This document shows, one piece after another, positions 1 to 7,955 of a DNA stretch of 52,737 nt. The notes under the pieces were generated by a model that searched no databases, was not told the origin of the DNA, and saw only the letters and a program-made list of their open reading frames with translations. How positions within the stretch are numbered: the first letter of the stretch is position 1; every line of letters starts with the position of its first letter. A program made the translations under genes and the position numbers. The stretch is taken from assembly GCA_944323055.1 (NCBI GenBank), contig CALUQZ010000009.1, positions 1 to 52,737 of the forward strand, given 5' to 3'. This stretch comes from an uncultured Acholeplasmatales bacterium (GTDB taxonomy: Bacteria; Bacillota_I; Bacilli_A; Acholeplasmatales; Anaeroplasmataceae).

Positions 1-90
1 CCTTTAAATGAGCGTCAAAAGGTAAAATATGTGGTTACTGATATGAACAATTCATATCGGACAATTATTAAGCGTCACTTTTATAGATAA
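1..90 (+). pseudogene. ISL3-like transposase fragment (cut by left edge)
   Basis: Frame 1 is open from the first base to a TAA at 88-90 and encodes about 29 residues. The stretch VKYVVTDMNNSYRTIIKRHF resembles the catalytic-Asp region of ISL3-family transposases, where a VVxDM..Y...IK..F block normally leads into a FPNAxI.xDxFH segment. Here the reading frame stops right after the Phe, so the second catalytic region is missing and the element is broken. The upstream part lies outside the window. Short repeats that may be ISL3 end relics occur at 1670, 6321 and 7896. The family call rests on a very short stretch. Confidence 0.55.
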
Positions 91-109
91 ATTCGCTTTT
101 ATTTTTTAA

Positions 110-1513
110 CTAAAGTAAAAACACATCATAATTGTAAAAATAAGACTTAGCTAAACGGGAAAAGCGGTCATGAATATAATTCATTTTGTAATCATTAAAG
201 ATGGTTTTTAACTCATCAATTATATCTTCTCTAACGTCACCGTATAACAAAACTAAATATTTTTTAGTGACATTTATTTTACTAAGCTCTTCTTTAGCTT
301 GAATTAATCTAGCAAATTCCTTTTGATAATCAATGGCAACTAAATCATATTTGGCTGTAGCAAATTCTACTACACTATAAGTCATAGTATAATTCCCATT
401 AGTATAAATATTACCCGTTTTCTTAAAACCCGTTCTAAGAATATTATTATCGATATAATACTTAAGATTTGCCAAATATTTACTATAGGTAGTTTTAGCA
501 TTTAAAGGATGGTCATAATAAAAATTACAAATACTACCTTTAATATTTAAAATAAGTGGATCCTTATCTTCTAAGGCATCAATTAACCCATATAAATCAC
601 TTCTAATACTTATTTTCATGGCTTCATCATATATTATATAAAAAGGGGAATATTTACGACAAAAATCAAAGATTAAATCATAAGGTGCCTTAATATCAGC
701 TAGTAAACCATTACTGGTCTTTCTTAACTGATAATTTACAAAGACTTCATCAATAAATTCAATTGACCAGTCATAAATAATTCCTAAAGTAATTTGATAG
801 TCTAAATCAATTTTTGTATAGGGCATTTGATCAACCTTATCTAAAAGTTGAATATTTTTCATATATTTAATTTTTATTCCACAATAAGATAAAGGCCAGA
901 CTTTATCATAAGTCATTAAATAATACATGTTATACATATATTTTATGGCGAAAGGAATTACATAATAAGTTACCCTAACCGGCTTAAACTTGCCATTCTT
1001 ATTAAAAATTAAATATTCGTAGCTAATTGTGCGATGATTTCTAATAGCCTCATTTAAAATATTTAAGTTATTAATTAGATTATAATGTTCAGACTCTGCA
1101 TAAATTTTCCCTTGATATCTTTCATCTAATTTGAAATATTTTTCTTTTAGTCCTATTGACGTATCAATGGTCAAGAAATTATAAATGTGATTAGTCGTTG
1201 CCATGTCTAAAGTTTTTTCACTATTTAAAGCGTTAAATAAAACATTACGTTCATTTTCATCAATGATTCTTTTTTTGACATAATAACCTTTATTGTATTC
1301 ATGACCAATTTGAATATCTAATTCTAATTCCATTAAAGTATTTAAATAATCTAAAATTGTCTTATAGTCTAATTTGATACCAAATTCATTTAAAAGTTGT
1401 TCTCTAATATCTTGAACACGATAATAATCTAAACGGGCTGGGTTTTCTACCAGTAACCATAAAATATTAAACATAGCTCCTTTTTTAGCTATCGAAACTT
1501 TGGGTTTTTTCAT
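110..1513 (-). CDS. WYL-domain transcriptional regulator
   Basis: A 467-residue probable transcription factor. Residues about 10-80 look like a winged-helix/HTH DNA-binding region. Residues about 155-230 are a WYL domain: TISYEYLIFN, then the VTYYVIPFAI and YYLMTYDK strands. WYL domains usually bind ligands or nucleic acid and are common in regulators of phage defence, DNA damage and metabolism. The C-terminal 150 residues or so, ending in KSYFYNYDVFLL, extend past the usual WYL protein length of about 320, and I do not recognise them. The ATG is preceded by AGAGGAG 6 bases upstream, and a TTGCAA-17-TATAAT promoter lies at 1539-1567. It is monocistronic and sits between two transposase relics, so it may be part of an exchanged region. 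The target is unknown. Confidence 0.8.
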   Translation of the reverse strand: MKKPKVSIAKKGAMFNILWLLVENPARLDYYRVQDIREQLLNEFGIKLDYKTILDYLNTLMELELDIQIGHEYNKGYYVKKRIIDENERNVLFNALNSEKTLDMATTNHIYNFLTIDTSIGLKEKYFKLDERYQGKIYAESEHYNLINNLNILNEAIRNHRTISYEYLIFNKNGKFKPVRVTYYVIPFAIKYMYNMYYLMTYDKVWPLSYCGIKIKYMKNIQLLDKVDQMPYTKIDLDYQITLGIIYDWSIEFIDEVFVNYQLRKTSNGLLADIKAPYDLIFDFCRKYSPFYIIYDEAMKISIRSDLYGLIDALEDKDPLILNIKGSICNFYYDHPLNAKTTYSKYLANLKYYIDNNILRTGFKKTGNIYTNGNYTMTYSVVEFATAKYDLVAIDYQKEFARLIQAKEELSKINVTKKYLVLLYGDVREDIIDELKTIFNDYKMNYIHDRFSRLAKSYFYNYDVFLL

Positions 1514-1538
1514 ATGCTACTCCTCTAAATTTTTTAAA

Positions 1539-1590
1539 ATTATAACTTTATATTTAATTTTTTGCAATGGATATCCGGATTTTTCCAAAT
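1539..1590 (-). promoter_or_regulatory. Promoter and possible operator of the WYL regulator gene
   Basis: On the minus strand, -35 TTGCAA (1562-1567) and -10 TATAAT (1539-1544) are separated by exactly 17 bases, with AGAGGAG and the WYL ATG downstream. Just upstream, at 1568-1590, lies a GC-punctuated palindromic patch (GGATATCC overlapping ATCCGGAT, then a TTGGAAAAA tract on the minus strand). A related ATCCG-T-rich-TTCCAA patch recurs at about 1757-1776. Autoregulation by the WYL protein is an inference. Confidence 0.6.
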
Positions 1591-1624
1591 CTAGTTTGTT
1601 AAAATTTTAATGGGATGAGTTGAC

Positions 1625-1656
1625 AAGAGATTATGCTTACACAAGTATAATCTCTT
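1625..1656. repeat. Strong hairpin
   Basis: An inverted repeat with a 4-base loop: AAGAGATTATGCTT, loop ACAC, AAGTATAATCTCTT, with one G.T/mismatch in the stem. It is followed on the plus strand by a T-rich run and could be an intrinsic terminator or an IS end relic. A few bases downstream (1670-1685) is CTATAGATTATCTCTT, which recurs exactly at 6362-6377. Confidence 0.5.
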
Positions 1657-1689
1657 TATTTTTCCACACCTATAGATTATCTCTTGCTT

Positions 1690-2000
1690 AATTTTGTGTT
1701 ATTAAATCGCTCAACTTATATCTAACAATGGTATTAGTTTATATATTAATGCCGATAGAAATCCGTTTTTTTCCAATTTTAGTGTGCTATACTTTTATTA
1801 CAATAGGTATAATATTGTTATACATTAAATATTAAAACGCCTACTATAAATAAATCAAGTGAAAAATGAAAAAAATATAAAATTATTTATAGGGAGCGCA
1901 AAAAGGGCCTTTCACCTTTAATTTTTAAAAATTAGTTTATGGTGTTATAGAATAATCACCAGATTTGTAATATATCTTGATCTTTGAAAATTTTATATGG
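1690..2000. other. Gene-free stretch upstream of the IS110 relic
   Basis: I see no credible reading frame with a ribosome binding site here. It holds a second ATCCG/TTCCAA-like patch (about 1757-1776) and a perfect 16-base palindrome TAATTTTTAAAAATTA at 1919-1934. The part next to 2001 may be the 3' noncoding end of the IS110 element. Confidence 0.4.
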
Positions 2001-2684
2001 TTAATTTTGTGGAATAAAAAACGTCTTATTTTTAAGGAGAGAAAAAATAACTCTTATTAGTTTTTTGTCAATGTGACCAATCGCTACATAATGATGTTTT
2101 CCTTCTTGAATCTTCTTTTCATAATAAGCTTTAAATGTCTTATCCCATTTTCAAATACATGATGAAACTTGATGAATAGCCCATCTTAAGTATTTAGAAC
2201 CACGTTTAGATGGTTTGTTATTTGCTGATGCAAAATTACCAGACTCATAAACACTAGGATCTAAACATGCAAAAACTAGTAATTGATGAGGATTATTAAA
2301 ATTAATAATATCTCCTATTTCTGAAATAATCATTGCGCCTGTAATGATACCAACACCAGAAATAGATGTAATAATTGAACCATATTCAGTTTGCGTTAAC
2401 TTATGTTCAATTTGCATATTGTAAATTTCAATTTGGGATTGATAAAATCTTATCATATCAATGGTGTGCTTTAATTCAAAAGCTAAATAATCTTCAGATT
2501 GACCAATAGATGCCTTGGCTATTTCAATCAATTTACTTGCAGTAATGTTACTTTTATGATGAAGTATTTTATCTATGCTAGAGACATGAGCTTTGGCTGA
2601 TTTTTTAGAGAATACTTTACCTGTATCTCTCATGATAAAACAGTCGTGTTTATTAGAGGCCACGTCAATACCTACATAAATCAT
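2001..2684 (-). pseudogene. IS110-family transposase, internally deleted and with a nonsense codon
   Basis: The start is ATG at 2682-2684, preceded by GAAAGGA. Residues 1-20 (MIYVGIDVASNKHDCFIMRD) are the beginning of the IS110 DEDD catalytic domain. The frame then jumps to sequence typical of the region just before the Transposase_20 domain (SLELKHTI-like FELKHTIDMI), so roughly 150-190 residues, including most of the DEDD domain, are missing in frame. Residues about 105-165 match Transposase_20 (SISGVGIITGAMIISEIGD, NNKPSKRGSKYLRWAI). A TGA then interrupts the frame. Reading on gives KWDKTFKAYYEKKIQEGKHH and HIDKKLIRVIF up to a TAA at 2001-2003, the usual IS110 C-terminus. Relatives have Cys or a similar residue at the TGA position. 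The element is not functional. Confidence 0.85.
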
Positions 2685-2700
2685 AGTATCTTGTCCTTTC

Positions 2701-2900
2701 ATAATTAACACTGGTGCTATCCACAATTTTTAATCCACGTTACCTCGTTCTTGATATACCAGTCACTAACGTACTGTGACCTACTCATAACCATATAGAA
2801 TTAAAAACTGTAGCTATTACCTTTCTTAACCAGTCAAGAAATACTTGCTGTAAGGAGAAACATAAATAGTCTACAGTGTTATCCATAATATATTAACATG
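2701..2900 (-). mobile_element. IS110 noncoding end, possible bridge-RNA relic
   Basis: The sequence between the transposase start and about 2900 has no reading frame. It contains several small hairpins, for example GTCAC (2762-2766) with GTGAC (2776-2780). In IS110-group elements the long noncoding end upstream of the transposase encodes the bridge RNA that guides target and donor recognition. This stretch has the right position and length, but I could not identify target-binding or donor-binding loops, and the element boundary is undefined. Confidence 0.3.
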
Positions 2901-2988
2901 TATTCAACAATGCTTGAATATAAAATAGATGTTTATGTGTTAGCATCATTAAATAATTAATACAAATAGATTATACGAGGAGAAGTAT

Positions 2989-5900
2989 ATGAAAATTAAA
3001 AAAGTTTGTGGAATCTTATTGATCTTGTTATTATTCTTTTTAGTGTCTTGTAATGAATTAATAAATGACAAAAATGAGATAAATCGTTCTCAAGATCAGT
3101 TAGAATTACGGATGAATGATGGTCGTATTGAATGGCGTTTAAATGCTTCTGATGATTGGAAGATAGTTATTGATTCAGATGATTTCAAAGGAGAAGATGG
3201 TAGAGAAATCGAATTAGACGTTAATGCCGATTCTATCTTATGGCATTACAAGGGAGATTCTGACTGGATTACCTTAATGCCAATTGATAAATTAGTTGGC
3301 CAAAGCGGAAAATCTGCCTATGATATTGCCGTCTCTCTAGGATTTGTAGGGACTGCAGAAGAATGGCTTTCTTCTCTTAAGGGGACAAATGGTAGAGAAA
3401 TTGAACTAAATGTCACAGCTGATACAATTGATTGGCGCTATAAAGGTGATACAACTTGGACTACACTTTTACCACTAAGTACCGTTGCTGGTCAAAATGG
3501 AAAATCAGCCTATGAAATTGCTGTTTCTTTAGGTTTTATCGGTTCTGCCGAAGAATGGCTTGACTCCCTTAAAGGTAATGACGGCCTTTCAGCCTATGAA
3601 ATTTATCTAAAACACCACCCTGAATATAATAAGTCCGAAGAAGAATGGATTTATGAACTGGTAAATGGTGATTTATCAACTAAAGAAAGTTTTACTATAA
3701 CATTTATAACTGGCTTTAATGATATTGTTGTACCTAGTCAAATAGTAACAAAGGGCTCTGGAATTGTTGAGCCGGATATAGAATCTATTATAGGTTATGA
3801 CTTCATTGGTTGGTATTGCGATGATACCAAATGGTTGTTTGAAGGCTTCATTCCTACCAAAGATTTAACGTTAGTAGCTAAATGGGAAAAAACAAAGTAT
3901 AAGGTAACTCTTGAGCTAGATGGTGGTACAATCGATGGCGAAGAAACTATTTATTTCACTAACGGACAAGAAATTGAACTTCCAACTCCTACAAAAGATA
4001 ATTATATCTTTATGGGATGGTATATTGGAAATGAAGAATTTGATTATTCGACATATCCTTATTATGAAAATATTGAACTTCAAGCAAAATGGTACGACAC
4101 TACTAATACTATTGATGCAATAATTTTAACTGATTCCAAAACAGGTATAACTTATCGTCGACATGATTCAGCTAATTTACCTGATGGTACAGTACTTAAT
4201 TTTGGAGATGTTCTACCAACATGGAAGGAAATTGGAAATAAATTTAATGTTACATTTAATGATGAAGGTAACTACATAGCTAATACAAATGATTATTCTA
4301 TAGATCTTTGGAAATCTAATAATTACTATGGTGTTAATGGTAGAAATGTAGATTTAATAATGATCAATCAGCAAGTAAGTGAGTTAGCAAATAATGATAA
4401 ATTAATTGCTTTATCAGATTACTTAGATTTAATGCCAAATTATAAAAAATTTTTAGAGGAAAATCCTTCCATTGCTGCACAACTAAAACAAGCTGACGGA
4501 AAAATATACTCTACACCAATGTTCGATGGTTATAACTATATTGAAAAGACATTAATGTTGAATGCTGATTTTGTTACAAAACTTCTTGATTCTGATACAA
4601 CAAGCTTTGACACTGATACCATAATTGATAGTTATTATACAGAATTTTATCCTAATGTGAGTGGGGAAATTTTAACAGTTGTTAATAGTACACAATCTGG
4701 ATCAATTGATATAACTATTGGAGAAACCAAAGCTTCTTCTGCTATCACTGCTCAAGAAAGCTTAGGTGTTTTAAATGGTTATAATACTGCAACTGCGCTA
4801 AGAGATTATATAGATGAAGCTTATCGGTATAATGACGAATTAAAAACATTATATCCAAAGCGTTCTGATGTATTCTTATCAGCTAGTGCTTGTTACAACG
4901 TAGATGATTTGGTAGCTTTATTTAGAGCCGTTAAGACAAATCCAAAATTTTTAATAAATAAAAATACTATCAATGTCTTCTTTACTAGAAGTGGAATAGC
5001 TAATAGAGAAAAAGATTTAGCAGCTATTTCTGCCTTCTTTGGCGCCCGTGGTTTAGATAGTGAATGTGATAAGCTATATTTTGATAATGATGGTAATCTT
5101 CATGATGCTAGAATTGAAGAAACAACCTACAAAGCCTTCCAAAAAATTCAACAAATATACCAAGAAGGCTTAATAGTTGAAGACTTTGATAAAGGATATG
5201 GTGGCGTTGAGAGTAGTGAATGGCGCAAGAATTTGTTAGAGGAAGGTTCTGCGTTTGCTACTTATGACTATTTTAACTCTACTGCATACTATTGTAGGGG
5301 GGATAGTCTTACACCAAACCTAATTGCAACACTTCCTCCAGTTGTTAATTGGCAAGTCACTAATGCTCCAGATGGAACAAAATTAAACAATTTTTTCCAT
5401 TTTTCTGAAGCTAACCGTTCTGTCAAAATAAGTGGTTTTGCAATACCATATAATTATGATGCTGATTTAAAAACTCTTTTAGGAATACTTGATTTTATGT
5501 ATACTGATGAAGGCTCAGATTTACAAAATTATGGTCCAAATACTATTTATTATCGTTCAGCAGTAACAACTTATGACGAGGACACTGGTAAACGTATTTT
5601 AGATGATAGTATTATGACTGCCGTTGACTATTCATTTGTTAAAATATCTGACTATGTTTTGAATGAAATGAATAATCATAATCTTCAATGGAAAGAGTAT
5701 TATAATAAATTTGTTGGTTCATGCTTTGGAATTGGACATATACGTTCATTTGGATTAGAATATCAAACCATGACAGTTCCTATGCAAAATGGTTTAAATA
5801 ATATAAACTTGGCAATTAAATATAAAGCTATGTATTTAGCTAATAATGAAACAGAAAATATGGGAACATTCTTTGGCTCTGTACCTCTAACATTTGTCTT

Positions 5901-6123
5901 AACCAAAGATGAACAATCAAACATTGATAATTATTGTCAAAATATAATTAATCTATGGTCAGAAACTGGAAATAGTTGTGGTTATGTTGAGTTGTTAAAA
6001 AATGCAGATATGATATCAGATGAAGCTATTGCTAAAATACTTACTGAAGACAACATATATAATATAAATACCTATTATTTACCTGCTTACGAAAGAGCCT
6101 ACCAATGGTCAATTAGTTCATAA
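2989..6123 (+). CDS. Large mosaic lipoprotein: collagen-like-tail repeats, InlB-type B repeats, solute-binding domain
   Basis: A 1044-residue surface lipoprotein. Residues 1-21 are a signal peptide ending in the lipobox LVSC (Cys21). Residues about 37-228 hold repeats of two alternating blocks: a strand block (REIELxVxADxIxWxYKGDxxW) and a helix block (GKSAYxIAVSLGFxGxAEEWL). The first repeat lacks the helix half and the last lacks the strand half. Residues about 235-300 and 304-369 are two InlB B-type (Listeria-Bacteroides) repeats ending in AKWE and AKWY. Residues about 372-1044 resemble an extracellular solute-binding protein (DLIMINQQVSELANNDKLIALSDYL is cut here: key parts are VDLIMIN, LIALSDYLDLMPNY and KIYSTPMFDGYNYIEK). 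This suggests sugar or oligosaccharide capture on a surface stalk, but no permease genes are adjacent. GAGGAGA precedes the ATG by 5 bases. It is the only large plus-strand gene in the window. Confidence 0.75.
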   Translation: MKIKKVCGILLILLLFFLVSCNELINDKNEINRSQDQLELRMNDGRIEWRLNASDDWKIVIDSDDFKGEDGREIELDVNADSILWHYKGDSDWITLMPIDKLVGQSGKSAYDIAVSLGFVGTAEEWLSSLKGTNGREIELNVTADTIDWRYKGDTTWTTLLPLSTVAGQNGKSAYEIAVSLGFIGSAEEWLDSLKGNDGLSAYEIYLKHHPEYNKSEEEWIYELVNGDLSTKESFTITFITGFNDIVVPSQIVTKGSGIVEPDIESIIGYDFIGWYCDDTKWLFEGFIPTKDLTLVAKWEKTKYKVTLELDGGTIDGEETIYFTNGQEIELPTPTKDNYIFMGWYIGNEEFDYSTYPYYENIELQAKWYDTTNTIDAIILTDSKTGITYRRHDSANLPDGTVLNFGDVLPTWKEIGNKFNVTFNDEGNYIANTNDYSIDLWKSNNYYGVNGRNVDLIMINQQVSELANNDKLIALSDYLDLMPNYKKFLEENPSIAAQLKQADGKIYSTPMFDGYNYIEKTLMLNADFVTKLLDSDTTSFDTDTIIDSYYTEFYPNVSGEILTVVNSTQSGSIDITIGETKASSAITAQESLGVLNGYNTATALRDYIDEAYRYNDELKTLYPKRSDVFLSASACYNVDDLVALFRAVKTNPKFLINKNTINVFFTRSGIANREKDLAAISAFFGARGLDSECDKLYFDNDGNLHDARIEETTYKAFQKIQQIYQEGLIVEDFDKGYGGVESSEWRKNLLEEGSAFATYDYFNSTAYYCRGDSLTPNLIATLPPVVNWQVTNAPDGTKLNNFFHFSEANRSVKISGFAIPYNYDADLKTLLGILDFMYTDEGSDLQNYGPNTIYYRSAVTTYDEDTGKRILDDSIMTAVDYSFVKISDYVLNEMNNHNLQWKEYYNKFVGSCFGIGHIRSFGLEYQTMTVPMQNGLNNINLAIKYKAMYLANNETENMGTFFGSVPLTFVLTKDEQSNIDNYCQNIINLWSETGNSCGYVELLKNADMISDEAIAKILTEDNIYNINTYYLPAYERAYQWSISS

Positions 6124-6145
6124 AATTCCTGTTTAAAATTAATCA

Positions 6146-6205
6146 CATAATAAAAAGGGCATTACTAGTTTATCAAAATACTATTAGTAATGCTCTTTTA
6201 TTATG
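6146..6205 (+). terminator. Intrinsic terminator of the mosaic lipoprotein gene
   Basis: A long hairpin begins 22 bases after the stop: CATAATAAAAAGGGCATTAC pairs with GTAATGCTCTTTTATTATG. The outer A/T-rich arms make it work in both directions. Confidence 0.8.
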
Positions 6206-6320
6206 TAAGCGTCAAAAATGATACGTGAAAAGCCACTATTTCTAGGGGTTGATATATAACATTATATCTATAAGACCAAATAGTCATTATATGTTTTTAT
6301 AAACAGGCCTTAATTCTTTT

Positions 6321-6395
6321 ATCTATTCATTTTATGGTGTTTGCTATAAAATTAGGATGAACTATAGATTATCTCTTTTTTAAACTTTTAAAGTA
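6321..6395. repeat. Dispersed repeat, copy A
   Basis: It shares an exact 17-mer ATCTATTCATTTTATGG (6321-6337) and a later CTATAGATT..CTCTTTTTT..ACTTTTAAA core with copy B at 7896-7955. Its CTATAGATTATCTCTT (6362-6377) is also found at 1670-1685. Copies A and B lie just past the 3' ends of minus-strand genes. The CCATAAAATGAATAG motif (reverse complement) resembles the terminal regions of ISL3-type elements as I recall them, so these may be solo IS ends. The rest of the 6206-6468 gap shows no gene. Confidence 0.5.
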
Positions 6396-6468
6396 ACTTT
6401 TAAACCTATCAAAGAAATAGATTTAGTAATATAGACATTCAATTTATAATCAACTAACATATTACGTT

Positions 6469-7575
6469 TTACTCAGCAAATCCCAAGTCAGATATTTTTA
6501 GGCTTTCATATTCATAAGATAAATTATAACTTGTTATTCTAGTTGTACCTGAATTAGGAATTAAAATTCCTTTTTCTACCCATTCAATCATCCATTTAGA
6601 TATTGCCCTTGGTGTTACCTTAAATAATTCAGCCAGTTCTTTATTTTTAATTACTTTTTTTCTATTTTCTAAACAGTAACGTAATAAAGTTAAATCCTTT
6701 TTATTCAAACCTTTTAAAAGTTCATTAGATTGTTTTTTAGAAACCTCAAAAGCTTGTTCATAGACTTTCTCTGCATTGAGTGCCATTATCTTACAGAAAT
6801 ATTCTATCCATATTTCTAAATGAGGTGGATTTTCTCTCCCCATATAAAATAACGCCGGCAATCCCATTTGTATAGATTCATAATAGCCATTTAAATCAGA
6901 CATATAGTATTCTTCAAATGAATTAAATCCCTTAAAATCATATTTATGTTGCATTAAAACATATGTAGCTAATGCTCTAGAGGTTCTACCATTACCATCC
7001 GTAAATGGATGTATTGTTACGAGTGCATAATGCATAATTGCAGATAAAATTGGAGCTGGTAAATTTTGATTATTATAATACCAATTAATTAATTCATCCA
7101 TTAATGGTTCAATATCGTTGTATTCAGGTGGTATATATTCAGCTGCTTTAGTTACTGAATCATACACAGCAAACAATATTCCTGGTGGCATTTGTCCTCT
7201 TAACGGAATACGTATAAGTTTACTTTGTCTTTGAATAATATCATGCAATTTAAAAATGAATTCCTTATCAATTTTTGTATTCTTATCATTTTCCTCTTCC
7301 AAAAAAGTTAATGCATCCCAATAATTTTGAACTTCTTGTTCAGCAGTTAAACGCTTAAAATCATTCTTATTGGCAATAACCTTTTCTACCTGATTATAAG
7401 AAAGAACATTTCCTTCTATGCTTGTAGAGAAATGTGTTTTCTTTAACTTAGCTTCATACATTAACTTTTGTCTTTCCCTTGTAGGTAAGAATAAATAATC
7501 TAATGCTGTTTTATATTTTTCAATTTTTATTAAATAATTGACTAATTCATTTGTATATTTAAATTCTAATTTCAT
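6469..7575 (-). CDS. Fic-domain protein, class II, with C-terminal winged helix
   Basis: A 368-residue Fic enzyme, normally an AMP transferase acting on hydroxyl side chains of target proteins. The N-terminal inhibitory helix is visible as STSIEGN (Ser50-xxx-Glu54-Gly55), whose Glu would block productive ATP binding (class II). The catalytic loop HPFTDGNGR is intact at residues 189-197. Residues about 300-345 form a DNA-binding winged helix (KELAELFKVTPRAISKWMIEWV), typical of Fic proteins that regulate their own genes. GGAG lies 9 bases before the ATG. Repeated GTTCCTTA boxes cover the promoter. No antitoxin gene is adjacent, as expected when inhibition is built in. The target is unknown. 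Confidence 0.88.
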   Translation of the reverse strand: MKLEFKYTNELVNYLIKIEKYKTALDYLFLPTRERQKLMYEAKLKKTHFSTSIEGNVLSYNQVEKVIANKNDFKRLTAEQEVQNYWDALTFLEEENDKNTKIDKEFIFKLHDIIQRQSKLIRIPLRGQMPPGILFAVYDSVTKAAEYIPPEYNDIEPLMDELINWYYNNQNLPAPILSAIMHYALVTIHPFTDGNGRTSRALATYVLMQHKYDFKGFNSFEEYYMSDLNGYYESIQMGLPALFYMGRENPPHLEIWIEYFCKIMALNAEKVYEQAFEVSKKQSNELLKGLNKKDLTLLRYCLENRKKVIKNKELAELFKVTPRAISKWMIEWVEKGILIPNSGTTRITSYNLSYEYESLKISDLGFAE

Positions 7576-7593
7576 AATATCATCTCCGCATTT

Positions 7594-7650
7594 ATTATAA
7601 AAAAATAAGGAACAAAAATCAACATTTTCGTTCCTTATAAGTTCCTTATT
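7594..7650 (-). promoter_or_regulatory. Promoter of the Fic gene overlapped by GTTCCTTA operator boxes
   Basis: On the minus strand, -35 TTGATT (7617-7622) and -10 TATAAT (7594-7599) are 17 bases apart. GTTCCTTA occurs three times: in the spacer (7606-7613, read on the minus strand) and twice in inverted orientation upstream of the -35 (7630-7637 and 7641-7648, spaced 11 bases). This gives both an inverted and a direct arrangement, which fits cooperative binding by a repressor such as the winged helix of the Fic protein itself (inference). Confidence 0.65.
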
Positions 7651-7895
7651 TTCTACTATTTGTTCTCTTTTTTATAAACCATCCTTAATGAAATGTGAGA
7701 CATACAACGATTTTGAGACAACTACACGATATCAATTTGAATTCAAACCAAACTATCTCGTCATAAGTACATTTTTACAATAAGTTTACCTTTCATAATA
7801 ATGTAACTACTTAAAACGATAACACCATTGCTTTTATTATTTCAAAAATTGCCTCAAAAGATATTAATTTTCTTAGTCTAACTTATAATTACTCC

Positions 7896-7955
7896 ATCTA
7901 TTCATTTTATGGGATTCACTATAGATTGGCTCTTTTTTCAACTTTTAAAATCACT
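7896..7955. repeat. Dispersed repeat, copy B
   Basis: The second copy of the element at 6321-6395: exact ATCTATTCATTTTATGG (7896-7912) followed by CTATAGATTGGCTCTTTTTT (7919-7938). It ends inside the last codons of the methyltransferase gene. The remainder of the 7651-7950 gap shows no gene. Confidence 0.5.

Noticed and set aside
2028-2160. TGA read as Trp (genetic code 4) in the transposase
   Set aside because: Many intact genes end with TGA in tight ATGA overlaps (mtnN, DUF1189), and the Trp codons I checked are TGG. The TGA in the transposase is a nonsense change in a decayed gene.
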